A stretch of 48,448 nt of DNA from the NCBI GenBank assembly GCA_024642705.1, contig JAHEAQ010000027.1, positions 1-48,448 on the forward strand. The letters run 5' to 3'. Below the pieces are notes generated by a model, which was given only the letters and a program-made list of their open reading frames with translations, did not search any database and was not told the DNA's origin. This stretch comes from Bacteroidota bacterium. Its GTDB lineage: Bacteria; Bacteroidota; Bacteroidia; Chitinophagales; Saprospiraceae. How positions within the stretch are numbered: the stretch's first letter is position 1; every line of letters begins with the position of its first letter. A program made the translations under genes and the position numbers. This document shows positions 1 through 8,900 of the stretch, piece after piece.

Positions 1-50
1 GCTCAAAATTTTCATTTTTTCCTCAATAATGTAAACATCATTAGCACGAG

Positions 51-1718
51 TTATTTGATTAGCAACAATTTCTTTATAATAGTAGACGAACCAGATGAAT
101 TTGAGATTGACAATCGATAAAAATAGAATCCATCGCTGACCGAAATACTGGAATCATTCTCTATATTCCAGGGTACTGTAAATTCTCCTGGGCCTTGATA
201 TTGCTGCACAATTGTGTGGATTTTTGCACCGAAAATATTGTATACAGATAGGTCGACATAACCTGATTCATAAAGGATGTAGTGAATATTTGTGTGCAGA
301 TTAAAGGGATTTGGGTAATTCTGAAATAAGGTTATTCCTTCAGACTCATTTTTTTCGATAGTTTGAATACTGGTTAGATAGGTGGTCTCAAATGCACCTA
401 AATCAGGAGCAGTGCCAGAAAATGGAAATCCGATATCCACTCCTGCATCTATTATTGCACTTCCCTGAACTGGTCTCATAAAATCTATATCAGGTAAGCT
501 GCCGTCTGGATTCCGCGGTGAAGCAAGCAAGCTGTGATCTAGACTAATAAAGTCATCGTTAGTAAGTGTAATTGGTAAATCAAACGAATTGTTTTCTAAC
601 GTATTTTGAGCAGAATTAATATAGGCCGTATTAGTTCCAAACCCAAACGGTTTGTAACTCAGGTTGTTTTTAAGGATGTGATCATATCCATCCACCCAAA
701 TATTATCAATTTGAGGGCTTTCTCGGTTCACCATATTAAAATTGGAATTATTTAGATAAGCAGAATTATTGTACCAGTCATTACCCCCTAGATGGTGATT
801 GGAATAAAAACCACTGGCTTTATTTCGGACAGCAACACAATACCGAACCGTATTTCTAGGGATTGGATTTGGGATCTGATTGGCTTCATCATGCGCATAT
901 CCTCCAGCTTTAAAACCATTGCCATCACCTAGGCTTTGAAACGTCGGTGAAAATCCATTATAAAAGGCCCAGCAATTTTCAAAAAGCACAGATTCGTCCG
1001 CTCTGATTATATCGAAACCATCGTCACTATTAAACCACGCACGGCATCCTCTAAAAACATTTCCAGTATGGCCATTGCTGGGATGGCATCCAAAGCCGTC
1101 CGAATTGCTGCCTAGACCATCTTCAGACACATTGTCATGATTACGATATGCGTCGCAATTTAAGAACAAATTATTACCACCATTATAATGTCGAAGGCCA
1201 GTTCCTATATTGTCATGCATGCTTATTTCTTCAAATATATTGTTACTTCCCTTACTATAAATACAATATGACTCCGTATGAGTTAGAATGGTCACTTGAA
1301 TACCAGTCATTTCCAGGCCTTTAAGATGAATGTATTCGGTTTCTTGATCAACCCATATTCCTACAACACGCCGATTTGCTGGCGCAACTTCAGAAAAGTC
1401 AAAAATAGGAGTTTCACCAGGATAAGCCCAATATTTTATGGTCTGTCCTGGAAGCCCACTTTTGTTCAAAAAACTGATGCAGGCAAATAGGCTCTGCTGA
1501 ATTCGCGATATTTGATCTTCTCGGACCTGATACAATCCACCTCTAATAAATACCGTATCGCCTGGAAGGGCAAATTCTTGCGCTTTCTGAATGGACTCAA
1601 GTGGCTGAGTAATTGTCCCTGGATTAGCATCGTCCCCATTGGGTGCCACATATATTTGTGGAAACACAGTGGTACTTCCCAAAAAAAAGATAAATAAAAC
1701 GATATAAAGTGATTTCAT
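51..1718 (-). CDS. Secreted PL9-like pectate lyase with T9SS sorting domain
   Basis: 555 residues. A signal peptide (about 1-20, ending FPQ) is followed by a right-handed beta-helix that opens with a polysaccharide-lyase-like segment (YVAPNGDDANPGT). Residues match the polysaccharide lyase family 9 active site, known from Dickeya Pel9A, in order and spacing: D207 (NSDGFG), D232, D233 and D236 (NSDDGFD) for calcium, and K270 (GNGFKAGG) as the candidate catalytic base. The last 90 residues or so (from NYPNPFN) form a type A T9SS C-terminal domain, so the enzyme should cross the outer membrane and be attached to or released from the surface. The inferred role is cleavage of pectin-like polygalacturonate outside the cell. 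It stands alone, with no SusC/SusD partner here. The fold and secretion route are clear; the exact substrate is inferred. Confidence 0.85.
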   Translation of the reverse strand: MKSLYIVLFIFFLGSTTVFPQIYVAPNGDDANPGTITQPLESIQKAQEFALPGDTVFIRGGLYQVREDQISRIQQSLFACISFLNKSGLPGQTIKYWAYPGETPIFDFSEVAPANRRVVGIWVDQETEYIHLKGLEMTGIQVTILTHTESYCIYSKGSNNIFEEISMHDNIGTGLRHYNGGNNLFLNCDAYRNHDNVSEDGLGSNSDGFGCHPSNGHTGNVFRGCRAWFNSDDGFDIIRADESVLFENCWAFYNGFSPTFQSLGDGNGFKAGGYAHDEANQIPNPIPRNTVRYCVAVRNKASGFYSNHHLGGNDWYNNSAYLNNSNFNMVNRESPQIDNIWVDGYDHILKNNLSYKPFGFGTNTAYINSAQNTLENNSFDLPITLTNDDFISLDHSLLASPRNPDGSLPDIDFMRPVQGSAIIDAGVDIGFPFSGTAPDLGAFETTYLTSIQTIEKNESEGITLFQNYPNPFNLHTNIHYILYESGYVDLSVYNIFGAKIHTIVQQYQGPGEFTVPWNIENDSSISVSDGFYFYRLSISNSSGSSTIIKKLLLIK

Positions 1719-1757
1719 GATAATTATTTTTCGAAAAATAAAATTTTATGTTTTTAA

Positions 1758-1793
1758 CAAAATTATGCTATAAATCAATACACATGACCAAAA
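1758..1793 (-). promoter_or_regulatory. Predicted Bacteroidota promoter for the pectate lyase gene
   Basis: Read on the minus strand, a TTTTG element (1793-1789) is followed after 23 nt by TAATTTTG (1765-1758). This matches the Bacteroidota TTG / TAnnTTTG promoter pattern and lies about 40 nt upstream of the ATG at 1718. It is predicted from sequence only. Confidence 0.45.
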
Positions 1794-2712
1794 CCAAAGA
1801 TTTCATTCTATAGACAATGACTCGGGTGCCTTGATATTGAAAATAGTTAATGAAGTCACCATATTGTTTATAATATTTATTTTCAAATTAAGATCAATGG
1901 TGTATTAAATAGAGAAATTATGCACAAGTAAAAATATTTCTATTTACATGATTGAACAAGAAGACCTTCTCATGCAAGTAAAAGTAAAAATATTTAGTCA
2001 AATAATAAATAATCTAAAAAGAAAGTAAGTCTGGAATGTCAGTATAAGATTTATCCAGAGGTTTAGGAATCTACAAAGCAACCTAATGCAAATGTCGAAA
2101 ATAGAATGCAGGGATGAATGCCTCACACTAGAAAGAGATCAAGCATCTGAAGGAGGAAAAAACGGTTATCTTTTATTAAATATATGCTGAATAGGGGCTC
2201 CAACTAATTATACTGAATGTCGACTTGTAAAAAAGTAAAAATGCTTTCTTAGCAAAAAGGCAAGGGCTGAATTTCAAATTTAAATTATAATAGGAGCGGA
2301 AAGTTAATATATGAGACTTTCGGTATTCAAAAAAACACTCTTTCCATCAACTCAATTTAAAAATAGCAATTCAAATGGAGACATTCCATCTGACAAGAAC
2401 AGAGCTTACGACTTTGTTAAAATGCACGACAGCGCGCAGAAATCGAGTTCTTTTTAATATAATCCAGTTGATGAAATAAAACAATTTTCATTAATCATCC
2501 GATCACCTAATCTGCGGATAAGCAAAACAAAAAAGGCTTTTCATTATTTGATTAATGAAACCTCGTTCACGACATTTATGTCAATAATAATTTTTCCATT
2601 CAATTGTTAGTCCTTAATATACTTCTTCTCATTTTCATATTCAATACATTATCTTTTGGTTCAATTTGAAAAAAAATTATAAAATAAGAATTTTTAAGAT
2701 TTGAACCCACTA
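1794..2712. other. Long intergenic stretch without a convincing gene
   Basis: AT-rich, with many stops in all frames. The middle part (about 2010-2460) is relatively purine-rich on the plus strand and a little richer in G+C than its flanks, but codes for nothing I recognise except one doubtful 48-codon ORF. It may hold a long regulatory region for the DUF4157 gene or decayed sequence. No inverted repeats of insertion-sequence type were seen. Confidence 0.4.
2311..2457 (+). CDS. Doubtful small ORF, 48 residues
   Basis: An ATG at 2311 opens a 48-codon frame ending in TAA. A purine-rich AGGAGCGGA sits about 10 nt upstream, a better ribosome-binding site than most genes here have. The peptide is polar, rich in Ser, Lys and Asn, and has no signal peptide or recognisable motif. 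It lies alone in the gap before the DUF4157 gene. It could be a real small protein, a remnant of a longer gene, or chance. I do not recognise it and assign no function. Confidence 0.15.
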   Translation: MRLSVFKKTLFPSTQFKNSNSNGDIPSDKNRAYDFVKMHDSAQKSSSF

Positions 2713-2743
2713 TTGACATTCCTGAAAAAAAAATATATTTTTG
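2713..2743 (+). promoter_or_regulatory. Predicted promoter of the giant DUF4157 gene
   Basis: TTG at 2713-2715 and TATTTTTG at 2736-2743 are separated by 20 nt, fitting the Bacteroidota consensus TTG-N17-23-TAnnTTTG. Transcription would start near 2748, leaving a leader of about 165 nt before the TTG start codon at 2915. The leader holds a 12-codon ORF (2758-2796) and a 10-bp palindrome. Confidence 0.45.
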
Positions 2744-2810
2744 GACAAGGTGGTTTTATGCTGATTTCAGGAGATTACTTTGTAAGCCAACTTTAATATT
2801 AATTTTTTTT

Positions 2811-2820
2811 GTTTGCAAAC
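2811..2820. repeat. 10-bp palindrome in the leader of the giant gene
   Basis: GTTTGCAAAC is a perfect palindrome about 95 bp upstream of the start codon and inside the predicted 5' leader. It could be an operator half-site or a small hairpin. It could also be chance in AT-rich DNA. Confidence 0.2.
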
Positions 2821-2914
2821 TTAGAATTGAAAAACTTCCAATTATATATTTTTAAAAAACTCGTTTTGTCCCAAAACCATTTTTGAATTATTTTTAAATT
2901 AATATACGGTTTAC

Positions 2915-5900
2915 TTGGAAAAACACACTGAAAACAACTTAATCAATCAATCTTCAATTGCTTCTGCCAATTCCCCTTTGGAAGAGGAATCCAATTTGGC
3001 AACAGAGTCATTGGTTCCTCCTCAATTATCCCTATCTGCTCATTCAAAACTTCCAATCAGCAGAAAAGAATCGAAAGCCAGCTTTTTAAAAAATTCTAAT
3101 TCAAACCATGAGTCTGTTGACACCGATGGGGCCATTGATAGCGCCAAAGATTCAATTCCAATAGTTCAGCAACAAAAAACAGCTATACCAAAAGAAGAAT
3201 CCAAGGAAGAAGTTCAAGAAACAAATAATGAACAATTAACTTTTGATTCGCCAAGTGTTTCAGAAACAAATTTGCAATTAAAGGTGGCACCTTCTGTCGA
3301 CACTTCTAATTTAATTCAGCAACAAAAAACAGCTCTACCAAAAGAAGAATCCAAAGAAGAAGTTCAAGAAACAACTAGTATTCAGTTGGCTTTTGATACT
3401 TCAAGCCCAATTGAACCAAATGATGAATCAGGAAATGATGGTGCTGCTTCAGGGAATTCTGGCGATGGTAGTTCAGGGAACCCGATTCAGAAAAAAGATC
3501 CTTCAGGTACCCCAGCTGCAGGTTCAACTTCTGGAAATAATATGCCCCCAGAATTGCAATCAAAAATGGAAGCTTCCATGGGAGCTGATTTTTCTGATGT
3601 AAACATACATACTAATTCAAGTTCGGCAACGGATGTAAATGCTCTTGCATTTGCTCAAGGGAACGACGTGCATTTTGCGCCAGGTCAATATGACCCCAGT
3701 TCACAATCTGGACAGCAGTTATTGGGGCATGAGTTAGCCCACATAGTGCAACAAAGAGAAGGAAGAGTGAAACCCACCACTTCCGTTAATGGTATGGCTG
3801 TAAATAATGACCAAAGTTTAGAAAAAGAAGCAGATATATTGGGTGTTAAAGCAGCGAGTGCGGCTATTCCAGTCCAAAAGAAATCCAAATTTTCTAACCC
3901 TAAAGATTTGGGTTCTGCGACACAATTGATGCAACGAAAAATAGCACAATTGAATGCTGTACTTCAAATGACACCAAATGAAGAAAACCAAGTTCAGCAA
4001 TTGATAGATAGAGGAAGCCGAAATGAGAATTATCTGACCAATGTAATATTTTATATCAGACATCCTGAACGAGATGGAGATAGACTTGAATTTCCATCTC
4101 AAGAACCTCAAGAAATGGCATTGGTTTCAGAATGGATTGAAATTAGGAATACAATTGTAAGGCCTTTATTAAATGCAAGCCCAGCACCGACTCCTACTCC
4201 TGAGCCCTCCACACCGTCAGATGCCGCTGATACTTCAGACCCCAATGGAGCAACAGGGAATCCTCAAGATGGAACTCCTGCTCCAGCACCAGCACCAGCA
4301 CCTGCTCCTGATTCAAATAACGGTACAAGTGTGCCGACTTCAGATAGCTCTAATGCATCATCTGGAAATAATGCAAATGCAAACAGCCCAGAAAGTGGTG
4401 TGGATTGGGATAAATTTTGGTCAGATAATGGCTTAAATATAGCAAGAACAGTATTAGAACCTTTTAGATTGATACCAGCATATGGGATTATTCCAGGCAT
4501 GGCTGCCGATGTGTTAGAAACTATTTCAGACTTAGATGCAGCTAAACCTACCCATGATCAGTTTATCGAAATGTTAATTTTGATAAGAATGCCCGTAGTT
4601 TTGGCTAATAATGTAGTTGGGCATTTGCTCTATATTGATGAGCTAGCCCAAGATATTGCGACAGGTTCTGTTATTGGCGTGGAGTTGGATATTCTAACAG
4701 CTCCTGCTGCAGAGGCTCTTGGAGCTTTAAGAACTGGAATACTAACAGTTCAAACGGTTATTGATGCTATGGTTGTTGCCAAATCAATAATGGGAATGAA
4801 TGATGTAGAAAGCACTCCTGCAGAAAGAGATGCATATAGATCCGTTTTCTTTGGGTATGATGCCAATTTAATTATGGATGGCATAGATTTTATCACCACT
4901 GGCCTGGATATGGCTTCTGCAGGATTTGCTAATGGAACAGCAATTGGCCAATTTGTTAAAGTAGGTAAAAAGATATTTGATCGAAAATCTCTATTTACGA
5001 AGCTTGTACAAAACGTAATCCAATCTTGGGTTGGTGTTTGGGGAGGCGATATAGAGTCTGGAATTGATAAAGCTGTTAATGGGGAACCTGCTCAAAATAA
5101 AATGGAAAACTCCGAGGATCCAATCCAATCTAAAATGGATAGTGTAGGTGGAGTGTCAAGAGAAATCGCAGCTCAAATTATATTAGCAGAATTAAATCAG
5201 ATCGAAGGAGCTTATAATCTAGGGACAACAGTGATCGATGCACATGCGAACCAATTACAATTCGTAATGGATAACATCGATGACTTAAGTCAACATCTTA
5301 CAGATCAGGATGCTATCCCTGCACTTAGAGATGCTATGTTAGCAGGTTTGGATCATATGACAGGAAAGTTGAACGGTATTATGATGACTCAGCCGTTTAT
5401 TACAAGCGCTGCACAAAAAGCTGCACTTATAAGAGGCTATTTGGATGAAGCGCAAGCTGCAATCGATTCTATACAAATACCAAATATCGAAGTTCCAGAT
5501 GTGCCTTTTGTTCCAGAATTTTTAGAAAATGCTGCTGAAGGAGGCATGAATCTAATCATTGATAATTTAAATACTGCAGTCAATCAAGTCAAAGAAATGG
5601 GTACTGCAGCTATAACGGCTTTAAGAGAGAAATCCGAAGAGATAGGAGAATTTTTGCATATTCTTTCACAAGTTTTAGCAGATCAAATTGAGTTTATTAC
5701 TGAAAAAATTGGAGAGTTCCGAAACCTTATTGCATCGATAGATTCTCTTGAAGATATTGGCGATATGATGTTAGGACAAATTTCTGAAATGTTGGGAATT
5801 GATCCGCCCTTGACGGTTGAAAGATTAAGGGAAGGTTGGGCAGAATTAAATAGTACCATAAGAGGCGGTTTCGATCTTGCGAGAGAAATGGTTAATACCG

Positions 5901-8900
5901 AAGTCAGAGGCGAGCCATCACAAGGCAAATTTATTGATAATCCATCACAAATGAAGGAGGGGTTGCCAAACAATAATACTGAAGCTTCCTTTCCTCCTGA
6001 CGAAAATGTGATGCAGAAAATGGAGCAATCTTTCGGCACTAGTTTTGCAGATGTTAATATTCATGAAAATTCTACAACGGCAAAAGATGCCGGGGCACTT
6101 GCTTATGCTCAAGGAACAGATATTCACTTTGCACCAGGTCAATTCAAACCTGAAACGCAAAGTGGTCAACAACTGTTAGGGCATGAACTAGCTCATGTTG
6201 TGCAACAAAAACAAGGAAGGGTTAAAGCTACAGGTAGCATAAATGGAATGGCATTAAATACAGACCAATCCCTAGAAAATGAAGCGGATGTTCTTGGCAC
6301 TAAAGCTGCTCAATTTAAATTAAAAGATGGTAATTTAAATTTAACCAAAAATTCCAATGACCAGAGCCCTTTAGCAGATATAGCACAACCAAAAGTTGTG
6401 CAACCGACTTCGAGTATTATTCAGAGAACTGCTCCAATTATCCGGCGCGGATCAACTACTGTCGGTCCACCTACTGATAATAATTATAACATAACTGGAT
6501 CTTATAGAGACATTACAAATCGACTTGCAGGTCCAGAAGAAGATGGTAGTATAACCACAAATATTAGTGATTATTCTCAACAAACAAATGAAGCTGGTAC
6601 TGAAATAACGATCTCAATAACAGTATCCATTGTGAAGTCCATGCCAAATTGGACTGATTTTCCTCAAATTGTTACTTTATCACAGGATGAAAGCCTGAGC
6701 CCCCAACAAAAATCATATTATCAAAGAATTGTAACCGTTTGGAATGCTTTTATGGCAAGTTTAAATGCCCATGAAGAAGAACACAAAAGAATCGATATTG
6801 CAGGATATACTAACCTCCACAGACAATTAATAGGAAAGACATCAGAAGAAGCTGATGCAAAAATTACTGAAATAGAAACAGCTATTAATCAGTTGCATGA
6901 AGATTTTCATGCTGATGCTCGATCTGCTATTATGGCTTTGCCTTACATTCAACGCCCTGCGGAGAGAAGAGCCCCAGGACAGACAAGTCCAGATGATGTT
7001 GTTCAGTATAATTTAGGTCAAAATTCCAGTCCTACTTCTAATACAATAGTACCTTATAAGCATGGATTTTTACCCCCTAATATTGAAAATGAACCACCAA
7101 TTCAGGGTTTTATCCCTTTATTAATTGCAGGTGCTGCAGCATTTGGGATTGGTTTTGGTGCTGGATATACTTATGCAAATTCGAATTCTGAAAGGCATAC
7201 TGAAAGAAATCAACACAATCAATTGCCTACAGGTATTTTAAGAAAGGAAAGTGATGGCTCTGCTGGAATCTATGATTATGATGACGGTGGCGACAATAAC
7301 TATGTGGATGATGCAGGTAGAGTTTGGGTTCAGATGTCTGAAGGAGAAAGTGTTTACCACCAACCAAAAGAAATAGTTGATGGTGCAATTGATTATCAAT
7401 GGCAAAGTTTTGCAGCTTGGTGGAATGATGAAGAATTAGGAGACCTACCTAATAAAAAGTTCATTTCAAGAGATGATCAGGGAGGCTCATTTGAAGCAGT
7501 ATTGCAACCAAATGAAGATGGAACTTATACCAATAACTGGTTAAATTCAGGAACTCAACAAGGAACGTATAATTATTCTTCTCCAGATAGCTTTGGTGGT
7601 AAAATTGGGCACTTTGTAGATGATGTTTTGCCACATTATTTAAATGAAGATTATGGATCTACGCCAACTCAACAAAAAAGTGAAGATACCCCAATTCAAA
7701 AAAAAGATGATGCTTTTCCAATTCAAGTAAGTCAAAATATAGTTCAACTAGATGGAGATGGAAGCTCTTCGGAAGGCGATTTAGCGTTGACATTTCCATT
7801 TGGAATTGCCGAAGCAAGAACTAATACAAGGGCTGCATTTGCTTTCTTTCAATTTCAAGGATTTATTGACGGGCTTAAAACTGAAATAGATGAAGAAGAA
7901 CGATATTCAGCCGACACTTCAGATTTAGCTGAAGCATCTAGGCAAATTACGGGAACTGTTAGAAATCTTGCAGGAAGAGAAGAAGGCTCAAGTTTGGAAA
8001 GAGGAGAAGTCCTAATATTGCAGCCTTTTATAAATGGATACAAAGAAACATATGATAATAGTTTAAGAGGATATAGAGAATTTGTTCTGAGAAATGTGAG
8101 GCAATCCAGCAGGACTCAAGAAATAGATCCAATGACTCCAGAATTAGCTGAAGCAAAAAGACAAGCTTATGAAAATGGGGATGACGATCAATTGCAAAGA
8201 ATTCAAGACCTGATAGGATCTATAAAAACATACAATGAGAAGATTTCTACCTATATCTCTTATGCATCCAGAGTAAGCAGTGCAATTCGGGGGTCAGCAA
8301 CTTTACAAGCAATTCAAAGTACCACTGGAAGCATAGCTGAATACGCAGGAAAAGCTGGGGATATAGTTAATGCGATGCGAATTATTGCAAATTTTGCTAC
8401 GGATAGCTCAAATAGTGAATTACATAATTCCATAAATAGAGTCCAAGCAGAATTAGATACTATAGATGTAGTAATGACATTTGCAAAAGGTGTCCCAGTT
8501 TTAGGCTTTCTTTGGTCTAATTATTATTATCCTGCAGCAACAGCATGTTTGCAAATGATAGGACGTATAGCAAGTGTAAGAAATAGAGAACGAAGACTGC
8601 TTACATGGATTTCAAATAACTGGCATTCGCCAACTCCACCGTCTATAGAAAGCAGCATGTCAGTTGCATTTCCTGGTGGACAATCGGTTTTCTCATTTTT
8701 ATGGCATTTGTTTTTTGGAAATTATCAATTCAGTTCTGCAGCCGAAGAATATTTTATGGATCATGAAACAGATATTAATGCAGGAACATCAAGAAATATG
8801 GTGATTACTGGGGCTTGGAACCCATTTGTAGACAATCATATTGAAAGTTTTCAGTATTGGGCTGACACTAATAAAATGGATTTATGGCTAATGTTTTACG

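Noticed and set aside
2010-2460. Relic of a group II intron, suggested by purine-rich sequence and a GAGCGGAAAGT...ACTTTCGG hairpin-like stretch
   Set aside because: The stretch does not pair like domain V, lacks its conserved bulge and loop, and no reverse transcriptase remnant is seen.
4264-4500. Minus-strand frame ending in an Ala/Gly run
   Set aside because: It is the antisense of the Pro/Ala linker of the giant DUF4157 protein.
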